Assembly: GCF_013340285.1 (NCBI RefSeq)
Contig: NZ_BLVO01000012.1
Coordinates: 62,001-126,000, forward strand
Reading direction: 5' to 3'
Origin: Desulfovibrio subterraneus
GTDB lineage: Bacteria > Desulfobacterota > Desulfovibrionia > Desulfovibrionales > Desulfovibrionaceae
DNA: 64,000 nucleotides
Position numbers and translations under genes: made by a program. A model generated the notes under the pieces. That model saw only the letters and a list, made by a program, of their open reading frames with translations. It had not been told where the DNA came from and did no database searches. Shown in pieces: positions 49,860-59,688 of the stretch. Within the stretch, counting starts at the first letter, position 1. Each line of letters opens with the position of its first letter.

Positions 49860-51008
49860 ATGACTCGTACCATTCCTTTCGGGAAACCGATGATCGGCGA
49901 TGAGGAAAAAAACGCTGTGCTGCAGGTGCTGGATGGCCCCATGCTGGTGCATGGCCCCCGCGCCAAGGCTTTTGAGGCATCCTTTGCAGCGTATACCGGT
50001 GCTCCGCATGCGGTTTCCGTCTCTTCCTGCACTGCGGGCATGCATCTGGTCTGGTTCGCCCTTGGCTACGGCCCGGGCGACGAGATCATCGTTCCGGCCC
50101 AGACGCATGCGGCAACGGCCCATGCCGTGGAATTTGTCGGCGCAACTCCGGTATTCTGCGATGCGGACCCGAAGACAGGCAACATCGATATCGACCTGCT
50201 GGAAGGCCTGATTACGGAACGCACCCGCGCCATCTGCATTGTGCATTATCTCGGCCTGCCCGTGGACATGGATCGTGTGAACGCCATTGCCGCGCGCCAC
50301 AGCCTGTTCGTGATGGAAGACTGCGCCCTTGCCGTGGGTACCACCCTGAACGGCACACATGCCGGTCTGCTGGGAGATGCCGGATCGTTCTCCTTTTATC
50401 CCGTAAAGCACATGACCACGGCCGAAGGCGGCATGGTGACAACCCGCCATGCGGAGCTTGCGGAAAAGGTAAACCGCATGAAGGCCTTCGGCGTGGACCG
50501 CGTGGTGGGCGAGCGCAAGGTTCCCGGCGTGTATGACGTGACCATGCTCGGCTACAACTACCGCATGAACGAAATTCAGGCCGCCATAGGTGAAGAGCAG
50601 CTCAAGAAGGTGCCCATGATCCTTGAACGGCGGCGTGAAAACTACGAAACCCTGCACAGCGGCCTGCAGACCATTGAAGAGGTTGGCCTGTTCCTCTCCA
50701 CCCAGGGCGGGTATCAGAGCAGTTATTACTGCATGTCGGTCATGCTGGGCGACGGGCTTGCACAAAAGCGCCCGCAACTCATGCAGCGCCTTGGCGAAAT
50801 GGGAGTGGGAACCAGCGTCTATTACCCCGCGCCTGTTCCGCACATGACATATTACAGAGAAAAATACGGTTACGATCGTTCCTGCTGTCCGGTGGCCGCG
50901 TCCATCAGCTACGGCTCGGTGGCGCTTCCCGTGGGGCCTCATCTTACACCTGACGACATGCGGTACATTGTTGACTCTCTCAAGAAAGCTATTTCGGAGG
51001 AAAAATGA
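49860..51008 (+). CDS. DegT/DnrJ/EryC1 sugar aminotransferase
   Basis: 382 aa from ATG at 49860 (GGAGAGG in front). PLP lysine in FYPVKHMTTAEGGM, VMEDCALAVGT, and GYNYRMNEIQAAIG are diagnostic. It aminates a keto sugar. Overlaps the epimerase gene by 4 bp. Confidence 0.92.
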   Translation: MTRTIPFGKPMIGDEEKNAVLQVLDGPMLVHGPRAKAFEASFAAYTGAPHAVSVSSCTAGMHLVWFALGYGPGDEIIVPAQTHAATAHAVEFVGATPVFCDADPKTGNIDIDLLEGLITERTRAICIVHYLGLPVDMDRVNAIAARHSLFVMEDCALAVGTTLNGTHAGLLGDAGSFSFYPVKHMTTAEGGMVTTRHAELAEKVNRMKAFGVDRVVGERKVPGVYDVTMLGYNYRMNEIQAAIGEEQLKKVPMILERRRENYETLHSGLQTIEEVGLFLSTQGGYQSSYYCMSVMLGDGLAQKRPQLMQRLGEMGVGTSVYYPAPVPHMTYYREKYGYDRSCCPVAASISYGSVALPVGPHLTPDDMRYIVDSLKKAISEEK

Positions 51009-52051
51009 ACCAGATCAAGGGCAGAAGAATCCTTCTCATCGGCGGCTGCGGATTCATCGGACACAACATGGCGCTGCGCCTCAAGGAGCTTGGGGCGGAA
51101 GTGAGCGTCATTGACGGCCTGTCCATCAACAACGTGCTCGCCTTCTCGTCCATGGAGCACGATGTGGTCAACCGCGAGCTCTATCTGCACTTCCTCAACC
51201 AGCGGCAGGAAATGCTGCGCAGGGCAGGCATTCAGGTGCTCATTCAGGATGCCCGTGATTATCACGCGCTCTCCCGTCTTGTGGCGCTGGTTAATCCGCA
51301 GGTTGTGGTGCATCTGGCGGCAGTTTCGCATGCCAACAAGTCGAACAAGGACCCGTATTCCACCTTCGACCATTCCTTCCGCACGCTGGAAAACGCCCTT
51401 GATGCCTGCCGCAAGACGGTTGAGCATTTCATCTATTTCTCATCTTCGCTTGTATACGGGCATTTCGAGGGCGGCATGGTTTCCGAGGACTCCCACTGCG
51501 AGCCCCTCGGCATCTACGGTGCCCTCAAGTTCGGCGGCGAAAAGCTCGTCATTGCCTACAATCAGGCATTCGGCATGGATTACACCATCATCCGCCCCTC
51601 GGCTCTGTACGGCCCCCGCTGCGTGAGCCGCCGCGTGGGACAGGTGTTCATCGAAAACGCGCTGCGCGGGACGGAAATATCCATTCAGGGCGACGGTTCC
51701 GACAAGCTGGACTTCACCTGCATCGACGATCTGGTGGCAGGCATGACGCGGGTTATCGAATCACCCAACGCCCGTAACGAGGTCTTCAACATGACCTACG
51801 GCGCCGCCTGCAGTCTGAAGACCATGGCCGACCTCATTGAAGAGCACTTCCCCGGCGTGCAGGCGAAATACGTGCCCAAGGACAAACTCATGCCCGACCG
51901 CGGCACCCTGTGCATGGACAAGGCGAAGAAGCTGCTCGACTTCACCCCCTCGTGGCCCCTTGAGCGCGGCTTTCCCGAGTACATCAAGTGGTACAAGTCG
52001 CTGCCTGCGGAACTCTTCAGCACCGGCAGCAAGTCGGTCATGTACGGGTAG
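51005..52051 (+). CDS. NAD-dependent epimerase/dehydratase
   Basis: 348 aa, extended SDR: ILLIGGCGFIGHNMALRL, VVVHLAAVSHANKS, catalytic YGALKFGGEKL (YxxxK), and RPSALYGPRCVSRRV. Acts on a nucleotide sugar; substrate unknown. Starts at ATGA overlapping the preceding gene. Confidence 0.9.
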   Translation: MNQIKGRRILLIGGCGFIGHNMALRLKELGAEVSVIDGLSINNVLAFSSMEHDVVNRELYLHFLNQRQEMLRRAGIQVLIQDARDYHALSRLVALVNPQVVVHLAAVSHANKSNKDPYSTFDHSFRTLENALDACRKTVEHFIYFSSSLVYGHFEGGMVSEDSHCEPLGIYGALKFGGEKLVIAYNQAFGMDYTIIRPSALYGPRCVSRRVGQVFIENALRGTEISIQGDGSDKLDFTCIDDLVAGMTRVIESPNARNEVFNMTYGAACSLKTMADLIEEHFPGVQAKYVPKDKLMPDRGTLCMDKAKKLLDFTPSWPLERGFPEYIKWYKSLPAELFSTGSKSVMYG

Positions 52052-52056
52052 CGGCC

Positions 52057-52827
52057 ATGCAGGATGTCGCCGGTTCCGGAGTGAGCGTCGCACGCGATGC
52101 GTGGATGTCCGGCATGCTGGGCGTTCCCTCGTACTGCGTGAAGCTGGCCACTGATGACGGGAGTGCCTGTTCCCTGTGCGCGCAGGATGTTCAGGCTGCC
52201 CTGCACCCTCACATGGCGGGCGGCATGTTCGCCTATGTGAAGGTGGCACCGCAGGCGGTGGGGAGCATCCACGCCCTTGAAGGGGCGGGCTTCCGGCTTG
52301 TGGATACCAACGTGGCGTTCACAAGACCGGCCGGTGCCATGCTGCCGCTTGCGGGCGGCGATCTGAACGGCATACGGTTTGCCCGTCCTGCATCTCCGGA
52401 CGATGCAGAGGCCGTGGCGCATGTGGCGCGGACAAGTTTCAGGTATTCGCGCTTTCATCTTGATCCGGCCATTCCGCAGGCTGTGGCCTGTGAGCTGAAA
52501 GCCGTCTGGGCGGGCAACTATTTCTGCGGCAAACGCGGCGATGCCATGGTGGTGTGCGAAGATGCAGACGGCATAGCCGGTTTTCTGCAATTGCTGGTCA
52601 CGCCTGAGGCTCTGGTCATTGACCTGATTGCCGTGGCCGAACGCGCCCGTCGCAGCGGACGCGCCTCTGCCATGATTGCGTTTGCCCTGCACAATATGGA
52701 ACCCCGCGCCGAGATGCGCGTGGGGACGCAGGTGGTCAACACGGCATCCATGCGCCTGTATGAAGGTCTCGGGTTCCGGGTCAGCGGGGCGCAGTACGTC
52801 ATGCATTACCATGCGGAGAAAGAATGA
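52057..52827 (+). CDS. GNAT acetyltransferase (WecD-like)
   Basis: 256 aa from ATG at 52057, 5 bp after the epimerase. C-terminal GNAT core with AVAERARRSGRASAMIAFALHNM (acetyl-CoA loop) and TASMRLYEGLGFRV. Fits N-acetylation of the amino sugar made by the aminotransferase, like WecD, PseH or LegH. Its N-terminal half is less conserved. Overlaps the NeuB-type gene by 4 bp. Confidence 0.85.
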   Translation: MQDVAGSGVSVARDAWMSGMLGVPSYCVKLATDDGSACSLCAQDVQAALHPHMAGGMFAYVKVAPQAVGSIHALEGAGFRLVDTNVAFTRPAGAMLPLAGGDLNGIRFARPASPDDAEAVAHVARTSFRYSRFHLDPAIPQAVACELKAVWAGNYFCGKRGDAMVVCEDADGIAGFLQLLVTPEALVIDLIAVAERARRSGRASAMIAFALHNMEPRAEMRVGTQVVNTASMRLYEGLGFRVSGAQYVMHYHAEKE

Positions 52828-53840
52828 TGAAAATCGGTGACCACGCCCTTTCTGAACGGGTGTTCATCATTGCCGAGATAGGCAACAACCACGAAGGCGA
52901 CTACGGCCGCGCGGTGGAAATGGTGCATGCTGCGGCGGATGCCGGAGCGGATGCGGTGAAGTTTCAGACCATCGTTCCCGAGCGGCTGGTTTCCGCCACC
53001 CAGACGGAGCGCATTGCCCAGTTGGGCCGTTTCCGCTTCAGCCATGACCAGTTTGCAGCATTGGCCGGAGTGGCGCGCGGGCGTGGACTGGAATTCCTCT
53101 CCACCCCCTTTGATGTGGAGTCCGCAGCATTTCTCGACGGGCTGGTTCCGGCGTTCAAGATTGCCTCTTCAGATAACACCTTCCGGCCCCTGCTGGAATT
53201 TGTTGCTTCCACCGGCAAGCCGGTGCTGCTGTCTTCCGGCCTGTGCAACGCGGCAGAGCTGCGCGAGACGGTGCAGTATATGGAATCCTGCTGGAACGGA
53301 GCGCCCGCAAAGGAGCGGCTCGTGGTTCTGCACTGCGTGAGCGCCTATCCCACGCCACCTGAACAGGCCGGCCTTGGAGCCATACGGGGCATTGCAGGAC
53401 TTGGCGTCACCCCCGGCTATTCAGACCATACCCTTGGCATAGAGGCCGCGGTTCTTTCTGTGGCTTGCGGTGCGCGGGTGGTGGAAAAGCACTTCACGCT
53501 GGACAAGAACCTGTCCGCATTCCGCGATCATCAGCTTTCCGCAGACCCTGCGGAACTGCGGACCATGGTGGACCGTATCCGCATGGCCGAGCAGATGCTC
53601 GGGGTTGAAGAGATCGTGTGCACCGAATGCGAGGCCGCAAACAAGGTACCCCTGCGGCGGTCCATCGTGGCTGCGGCGGACCTTGCCGAAGGAACTGTGC
53701 TCGGGCGCGAGCATCTGGACTGGACCCGTCCGGGCGGCGGCCTTGCACCAGGCATGGAGCATGTTCTTGTGGGCGGCAGGCTGAAGCAGGCTCTCAGACA
53801 CGGCGAAATGGTTCTGCCTGAACACCTTGTTTCCGGTTAG
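52824..53840 (+). CDS. NeuB-family nonulosonic acid synthase
   Basis: 338 aa. TIM-barrel FIIAEIGNNHEGDYGRAVEMV, DAVKFQT, FKIASSDNTFRPLL, GYSDHTLGIEAAVLSVACGARVVEKHFTLD, then a C-terminal SAF-like domain. Condenses a 6-carbon sugar with phosphoenolpyruvate to a 9-carbon acid (Neu5Ac, legionaminic or pseudaminic acid). It is the best single indicator that this cluster makes a nonulosonic acid. Confidence 0.93.
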   Translation: MMKIGDHALSERVFIIAEIGNNHEGDYGRAVEMVHAAADAGADAVKFQTIVPERLVSATQTERIAQLGRFRFSHDQFAALAGVARGRGLEFLSTPFDVESAAFLDGLVPAFKIASSDNTFRPLLEFVASTGKPVLLSSGLCNAAELRETVQYMESCWNGAPAKERLVVLHCVSAYPTPPEQAGLGAIRGIAGLGVTPGYSDHTLGIEAAVLSVACGARVVEKHFTLDKNLSAFRDHQLSADPAELRTMVDRIRMAEQMLGVEEIVCTECEAANKVPLRRSIVAAADLAEGTVLGREHLDWTRPGGGLAPGMEHVLVGGRLKQALRHGEMVLPEHLVSG

Positions 53841-53868
53841 CATTGCAATTTCAAGGAGCGCCTCATTC

Positions 53869-54780
53869 ATGTCCAAAGACATATCCCAATTCTACGATGC
53901 GGTTTCCGGTGACTATCACTTGCAGTATGAAGAAGCCCATCTTCGCGATACCACACGCAAATATCCGGCCAACTATTTCCGGCTGCAGATGATCGTCGAC
54001 TCCTTCTCCCGCAAGGGCATCAGAAGAGTGGTGGAAGTGGGCGTGGGCGAAGGCACACCGCTGGCCAAAATGGCCGAGGCGGGGATGGAGGTCTGCGGGT
54101 TCGACATCTCGTCCGAGATGGTGCGCCGCAGCCGTGAAACCATGCAAAAACATGGTCTCGACCCCGATTGCGTCTTCCTTGCCGATGTGCAGGACCGGCA
54201 GTCCTATGCCCGCCTGCTGGAAGGCGAGCCCTTTGACGGGCTCATGGCCATGGGGGTCATGCCCCATGTGGAGGATGAACGCGCCGTGCTGCGCAACATG
54301 CGCGACATGGTCAAACCGGGCGGTTCGGTGTTCATCGAGTTCCGCAACGAGCTGTTCTCGCTGTTTACCCAGAACCGCTACACGCACGACTTCATCTGCA
54401 ACCGCCTGCTGGAAGGCGTGGATGATTCCCTGCGCAATGCTGTTTCGGCAGAGCTGCAGCAGCGGGTGCGCATGGATATGCCCCCCGTGCGGGCCACGGT
54501 GGAAGGCAAGGCCCCCGGTTACGATGCCATTCTTTCGAAATTCCATAATCCCTTCGAGGTGCCTGAGCTGTTCGCGCAGGAAGGATTCTCCGACATCCGC
54601 CTGCTCTGGTATCACTACCATCCCGCGTTTCCATGGCTGGAAGGCAGAGATAAGCAGACCTTCCGTGAAGAGGCCATCCGCCTTGAGGGCGAACCGAGCG
54701 GCTGGAAAGGCTATTTCCTGTGCTCGGCCTTTGTGGTCGAGGCCGTGCGATGCCCATCCCGATCCGGAGACAGTGCATGA
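53869..54780 (+). CDS. SAM-dependent methyltransferase
   Basis: 303 aa from ATG at 53869 (AAGGAG site). Class I fold: VVEVGVGEGTPLAKMAEAG, MVRRSRETMQKHG, LMAMGVMPHVEDERAVLRNM. Likely O- or N-methylates the sugar; overlaps the DUF4910-like gene by 4 bp. Confidence 0.88.
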   Translation: MSKDISQFYDAVSGDYHLQYEEAHLRDTTRKYPANYFRLQMIVDSFSRKGIRRVVEVGVGEGTPLAKMAEAGMEVCGFDISSEMVRRSRETMQKHGLDPDCVFLADVQDRQSYARLLEGEPFDGLMAMGVMPHVEDERAVLRNMRDMVKPGGSVFIEFRNELFSLFTQNRYTHDFICNRLLEGVDDSLRNAVSAELQQRVRMDMPPVRATVEGKAPGYDAILSKFHNPFEVPELFAQEGFSDIRLLWYHYHPAFPWLEGRDKQTFREEAIRLEGEPSGWKGYFLCSAFVVEAVRCPSRSGDSA

Positions 54781-56084
54781 GTGAAGCCCCCCGTTCTTCC
54801 ACCGCCCTGCTGATGGAGCAGTATTTCGACAGACTCTGGCCGATAATGCGCAGCATTACCGGAGAGGGGGTGCGCCAGACGCACGATATTCTGGCCGAAC
54901 TGCTGCCGCTGGAAAGAACGGAGGTTCCGAGCGGTACGTCCGTTTTCGACTGGACGGTGCCGGAAGAGTGGGAGGTGCGCGAGGCGTGGCTGCAGGGGCC
55001 AGACGGCAGGCGCATAGCCGACATACGGGACAACACCCTGCATCTGGTGAACTATTCCTGCGGGTTTCAGGGAACGCTCAGCCTTGAGGCGTTGCAGCCG
55101 CATCTGCACAGCATTCCGGAACGGCCGCATGCCATTCCGTATGTCACCAGTTATTATGCCCGCGACTGGGGTTTCTGCATTCCGCATGCAGTGCGCATGG
55201 CGCTGCAGCCGGGGCAGTATACCGTGCATATCGACGCCCGGCATTTTGCGGGCAGCATGACCATGTCACAAGCCGTGCTGCCGGGGCAGACGGACAGGGA
55301 GGTACTCTTTTCAACCTACACCTGCCATCCGTCCATGGCCAACAACGAGCTTTCCGGCCCGCTGGTGGCCGCCTTTCTGTATCGGGAACTGGCAGCCATG
55401 CCCTGCCGGAGGTATACCTACCGGTTCCATTTCGGGCCGGAGACCATCGGGGCCATAGCCTATCTTTCCCGCCTCGGAACGCATTTCAGGGAGAAGCTTG
55501 ATGCGGGGCTGGTGCTCACCTGCATCGGCGGCGACGTGCCGTTCACCTGCAAGCGTTCACGACAGGGCAACGCCCTTGTCGACCGCATTATTGCCTGCCT
55601 GCTGCGCGAACGCGGGGCAGAGCATGTCATGCGAGATTTCTGGCCAGGCGGCAGCGACGAGCGGCAGTATTGTTCCCCCGGATTCGATCTGCCCGTGGGC
55701 GTGCTGTGCCGTGCGGTGTTCGGCGAATATCCCGAGTATCACACCTCGGATGATGACAAGAGCGCGGTTTCCTTCACTGCCATGGCCGAGGCCGTGGAAC
55801 TGTGCCGCGATGTGGTGCAGGCTCTTGAGGCGAACAGGGTATATGTGCGTACCAACCCGCACTGTGAACCGTTTCTCAGCCGCTATGACCTGCACGACAC
55901 CATCGGCGCCCAGCGCAGCAAGGACGTCGCGAAAAAGACCCTGCAATGGTTGCTGAACCTTGCGGACGGCGGGCATGATCTCGTGTCCATGGCAGAGCGT
56001 TCGGGCCTGCCCCTTGCCGAGTTCCGTATTCAGGCGCAAAGGGCGGAACAGGCCGGACTGATCAAGTTGGCGGAGGTCCAGTAG
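54777..56084 (+). CDS. DUF4910-type aminopeptidase-like protein
   Basis: 435 aa from ATG at 54777 (ATGA overlap). Contains an M28-like core with STYTCHPSMANNELSGPLV, FGPETIGAIAYLSRL, GGSDERQYCSPGFDLPV and HTSDDDKSAVS, and a small C-terminal helical region after about 390. The layout matches DUF4910 proteins often found in polysaccharide loci. It could be a hydrolase of an amide or N-acyl bond on the sugar rather than a peptidase. Role unknown. Confidence 0.82.
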   Translation: MSEAPRSSTALLMEQYFDRLWPIMRSITGEGVRQTHDILAELLPLERTEVPSGTSVFDWTVPEEWEVREAWLQGPDGRRIADIRDNTLHLVNYSCGFQGTLSLEALQPHLHSIPERPHAIPYVTSYYARDWGFCIPHAVRMALQPGQYTVHIDARHFAGSMTMSQAVLPGQTDREVLFSTYTCHPSMANNELSGPLVAAFLYRELAAMPCRRYTYRFHFGPETIGAIAYLSRLGTHFREKLDAGLVLTCIGGDVPFTCKRSRQGNALVDRIIACLLRERGAEHVMRDFWPGGSDERQYCSPGFDLPVGVLCRAVFGEYPEYHTSDDDKSAVSFTAMAEAVELCRDVVQALEANRVYVRTNPHCEPFLSRYDLHDTIGAQRSKDVAKKTLQWLLNLADGGHDLVSMAERSGLPLAEFRIQAQRAEQAGLIKLAEVQ

Positions 56085-56087
56085 TCT

Positions 56088-57932
56088 ATGTGCGGAATTG
56101 CCGGTTACTGGGGCGACAGGCGAATCGCCGACGACAGGGCTGCCGCGGCCCTTGCCTGCCTGCGCCATCGCGGGCCGGACGGGTGCGGCGAGTTCCGGCA
56201 TGAACGTGGCGGCAGGCATGTATTGTTGCTGCATACCCGTCTCAGCATCATCGACCTTGATGAACGATCGGCACAGCCCATGCGGTACGGAAACCACGTG
56301 CTGGCCTTCAACGGCGAACTCTACAATTATCTTGAGCTGCGCAGAAACATGCAGGCAGAGGGCGTGGTCTTCGGAACGGACAGCGATACGGAAGTGCTGC
56401 TGCGTTCCCTTGCCCGTTGCGGGGTCGATTCTGCCGATGTGCTTCCGGTGCTGGACGGCATGGAAGGCATGTGGGCCTTTGCCATGTACGACATGCAGCA
56501 CGGCACGCTGGCCCTGTGCCGCGACAGGTTCGGCGAGAAGCCCCTGTTCCTGTACCGCTGCGACCATGGCGTGTATTTCGCGTCAGAGGTCAAGGCGCTG
56601 TTTGCCCTGCTCGGCAGGCGTCTGCCGGTGAACCGCACCAAGATTCTGCGGTATCTGGTGAACGGCTACAAATCCATCTACAAGAGCACGGATACCTTTT
56701 TCGAAGGCGTGGAAGAGCTGCCCAATGCCTGCTGGCTGCGGCTGGATGAGGCGTGCTCTCCCGTGCGGTACTGGACGCCCCGCATCGAACCCGACGAGGC
56801 CATGACGTATGAAGAGGCCGTATCCGGCGCACGCGCACACCTGCTGAAAGCCGTGGAACTGCGGCTGCGCTCGGACGTTCCCCTTGCCTTCTGCATGAGC
56901 GGCGGGGTGGATTCCAATGCGCTCATCAGCATTGCCCGCCGTGAATTCGGCTACCGCGTGCACGGGTTCACCGTGGTGAACAGCGACGGCCGCTATAATG
57001 AATGGGAATCTGTTGCGCGTTCGGTGCGCGAACTTGGGCTGGAGCATACGCCGGTACCTGTGGGCGGGCATGATTTTCTGGGCCGCCTTACCCGCATGGT
57101 GGGGGAGCATGATGCGCCTGTGTGCACCATTTCCTATTTTGCCCACCACCTGCTCATGGAACAGCTTGCTGCGGCGGGGTTCAAGGTTTCCATCAGCGGT
57201 ACGGGCGCGGACGAGCTGTTTTCAGGCTATTACGACCATTATCTCATGTACCTTGCGGCGGTGCACGGCACTCCGCAGTACGGGCAGGCGCTGGATGACT
57301 GGAGCACCCATGTGCTGCCGGTGGTCATGAACCCGTTGTACCGCAATCCCCGCCTTTTTGTGGATAGCCCCGCCATGCGCGACCATGTGTTTGCCGATGC
57401 GTGCGAGGCGGAAAGCCGCATGGCCGTGCCGTTTCACGAGGCGTTTGCCGAAGAGAATTTTCATGGGGAACTGCTGCGGAACAGGATGATGAACGAACTC
57501 TTCCGCGAGGTGGTTCCGGCCATATTGCGGGAAGATGATCATAATGCCATGGCCTTTTCCGTGGAAAACCGTTCTCCGTTTCTGGATCGTGCGCTGCTGG
57601 AATTCTGCCTGCGCATTCCCACACGGCACCTCATGCGTAATGGATACAACAAGGCTGTTCTCCGGGATGCCGTGCGCGGCATAGCACCGGACTGCGTGCT
57701 TGATGCGCGGCGCAAGGTGGGATTCAACGGTTCGCTCGCGGAATTTCTTGATCTGGGTGACGAGTCGGTGCGGCGTTCGTTGCTGGCGGACAGTCCCGTC
57801 TTTTCGTTGGTTGACCGCAAGGCCTTCGGGGACATGCTCGGTTCAGGACGGTTGAGTGGTAACGACAGCAAGTTCCTGTTCGGTGTGCTCAGCACCAAAT
57901 TTTTCCTTGAGGAGTTCGGAACGGATGTTTGA
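56088..57932 (+). CDS. asnB: Asparagine synthase-type glutamine amidotransferase (AsnB)
   Basis: 614 aa. N-terminal Cys2 glutaminase domain (MCGIAGYWGDRR, LRHRGPDGCGEF), then the synthetase domain (FCMSGGVDSNALISIA PP-loop, SGTGADELFSGYYDH). In glycan loci such proteins usually amidate a carboxyl group of a uronic or nonulosonic acid, rather than aspartate. Overlaps the acyltransferase gene by 8 bp. Confidence 0.92.
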   Translation: MCGIAGYWGDRRIADDRAAAALACLRHRGPDGCGEFRHERGGRHVLLLHTRLSIIDLDERSAQPMRYGNHVLAFNGELYNYLELRRNMQAEGVVFGTDSDTEVLLRSLARCGVDSADVLPVLDGMEGMWAFAMYDMQHGTLALCRDRFGEKPLFLYRCDHGVYFASEVKALFALLGRRLPVNRTKILRYLVNGYKSIYKSTDTFFEGVEELPNACWLRLDEACSPVRYWTPRIEPDEAMTYEEAVSGARAHLLKAVELRLRSDVPLAFCMSGGVDSNALISIARREFGYRVHGFTVVNSDGRYNEWESVARSVRELGLEHTPVPVGGHDFLGRLTRMVGEHDAPVCTISYFAHHLLMEQLAAAGFKVSISGTGADELFSGYYDHYLMYLAAVHGTPQYGQALDDWSTHVLPVVMNPLYRNPRLFVDSPAMRDHVFADACEAESRMAVPFHEAFAEENFHGELLRNRMMNELFREVVPAILREDDHNAMAFSVENRSPFLDRALLEFCLRIPTRHLMRNGYNKAVLRDAVRGIAPDCVLDARRKVGFNGSLAEFLDLGDESVRRSLLADSPVFSLVDRKAFGDMLGSGRLSGNDSKFLFGVLSTKFFLEEFGTDV

Positions 57933-58551
57933 TTTTCTGGCACTCATCACGGGCGGCGTTTATTGGAAGCTGCATAGCCTTGTAATCGGCTGGATTCTGC
58001 GCCTGTACGGTATCCGCGTGGGCAGGCGTCTGCATGTTCGCGGTGTGCCGCGCCTGAAAATTCGCGGCAGGGCAGAGAATATCATCATCGGCGACGATGT
58101 GACCATTCTGGGTACCATTGACCTGCGGAACCGGGAAAACGGCGTTATCCGCTTTTGCGACAGGGTCACCATTGACCACGACTGCCGGTTTGTCTCCGCG
58201 CGGGACGGCATCATCGAGGTGGGAGAAGATTCCGTCGTGACCGCATATGCCATCATCAACGGCGGCGGCAGCGTTCGTATCGGCAAGAAGTGTGTCATCG
58301 GTCCCCGGTGCAGTATCAACGCCAACGAGCATGTCTTCAGGCGGGATGTGCCCATCCGTGATGCGGGGTTTGTGCATGCGGATGTGATTCTCGGTGATGA
58401 CTGCTGGCTTGCGGCCAATGTGGTGCTCATGAAGGGCGTGCACCTTGGCGAAGGTACCGTGGTCGGTGCCGGTGCCGTTGTGACGAAGGATACGGACCCG
58501 TACGGCATTTATGTCGGTATTCCCGCCCGAAAGATGGGCGAGAGAGAATAG
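57925..58551 (+). CDS. Hexapeptide-repeat acyltransferase (first)
   Basis: 208 aa from ATG at 57925. Left-handed beta-helix: IIIGDDVTILGTIDL, IEVGEDSVVTAYAIINGGGSVRIGKKCVIGP, DDCWLAANVVLMKGVHLGEGTVVGAGAVVTKD. O- or N-acetyltransferase for a sugar. The short hydrophobic N-terminus (FDFLALITGGVYW) may anchor it. Confidence 0.9.
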   Translation: MFDFLALITGGVYWKLHSLVIGWILRLYGIRVGRRLHVRGVPRLKIRGRAENIIIGDDVTILGTIDLRNRENGVIRFCDRVTIDHDCRFVSARDGIIEVGEDSVVTAYAIINGGGSVRIGKKCVIGPRCSINANEHVFRRDVPIRDAGFVHADVILGDDCWLAANVVLMKGVHLGEGTVVGAGAVVTKDTDPYGIYVGIPARKMGERE

Positions 58552-58563
58552 AGAGGAAGCTCC

Positions 58564-59688
58564 ATGCGTTATTGCACACAGTGTGTCATGCCGGATACCA
58601 AACCTTACCTCACCTTTGATGAAAAGGGTGTGTGTGCGGCCTGTCAGGCTCATGCGACTAAGTATGAAGGTGACAGGGCCATAGACTGGGAAGCACGGGA
58701 ACAGCAGTTTGTCCGCCTGCTTGAAGAGGTGAAGGCCCAAAAAGCCCCTTATTATGACGTGCTTGTGCCCGTGAGCGGCGGCAAGGACAGCATAACGCAG
58801 GTGCACCGGTTGCTCGGCCACGGGCTGCGCATTCTGACCGTGAATGTGGATTACGGCATCAAGACCGAGATCGGGCATTACAACCTGCAGTGCATTCCCG
58901 CCATGGGCGCAAACCTGTTCACCTACCGGCCCGAGCTGCAACTGCACAAGGAGCTTATCCGCATCGGGTTCGAGCTGTACGGCGACCCGGATCTGATGAG
59001 CCATACCATGCTGCATGCGGCACCGCTGCATACGGGTCTCATGTTCAAGGTGCCGCTCATTCTGCTGGGAGAGAACTCGGCGTTTGAATACGGCGGCGAT
59101 GCCTCCCTTTCCAGCCTGAGCGGTATCAATAAGGCGTGGTTCATGAAGTATGCGGCCAACGGCGGCAGGGACGCGGAGTTTGTCTCCCGCACCCACGGCA
59201 TTTCCATGGACCGGCTCACCATGTACGCCTTCCCCGATGCGCTGGAAGGTTCCGGCACCAAAGCCGTGTTCTCAGGGTATTTCTTCCGCTGGGATTCCGA
59301 AGAGCATTTCCGCATTGCCCAGACATATGGGTTCAGGGCGCTGGATGAACCGCGCGAAGGCACCTACAGAACCTATGTGGGCATAGATGAGATTATCAAC
59401 AGGATTCATCAGTATTTCAAGGTGCTCAAGTTCGGCTACGGCAGGGCTACGGACCATGCCTGCGAGGATATACGCGCAGGCAGGCTGACCCGTGACGAAG
59501 CAAGGGAACTGGTCAGACGATATGACCTGCAGCCCGTGTCCGATGAATATGTGGACGCCTTTTGCGCCTTTCTTGACCGGGACAGAGACTGGTACGAGCA
59601 GGTCATGGAGCGCTACCGTAACAGTGATATCTGGAAAAAGGACGACTACGGGCGGTGGTACATTCCCGGCCATCTTGAGGAGGCGTGA
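58564..59688 (+). CDS. N-acetyl sugar amidotransferase (PseA/WbpG family)
   Basis: 374 aa, the usual length. Starts MRYCTQCVMPDTKPY with a Cys pair and CAAC (zinc site), then the PP-loop PVSGGKDSITQV and the family pattern. In Campylobacter PseA and Pseudomonas WbpG this converts an acetamido group to acetamidino, and normally uses a HisH/HisF-like ammonia pair, not seen in this window. AsnB nearby has a glutaminase domain but I infer nothing firm from that. Confidence 0.9.
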   Translation: MRYCTQCVMPDTKPYLTFDEKGVCAACQAHATKYEGDRAIDWEAREQQFVRLLEEVKAQKAPYYDVLVPVSGGKDSITQVHRLLGHGLRILTVNVDYGIKTEIGHYNLQCIPAMGANLFTYRPELQLHKELIRIGFELYGDPDLMSHTMLHAAPLHTGLMFKVPLILLGENSAFEYGGDASLSSLSGINKAWFMKYAANGGRDAEFVSRTHGISMDRLTMYAFPDALEGSGTKAVFSGYFFRWDSEEHFRIAQTYGFRALDEPREGTYRTYVGIDEIINRIHQYFKVLKFGYGRATDHACEDIRAGRLTRDEARELVRRYDLQPVSDEYVDAFCAFLDRDRDWYEQVMERYRNSDIWKKDDYGRWYIPGHLEEA

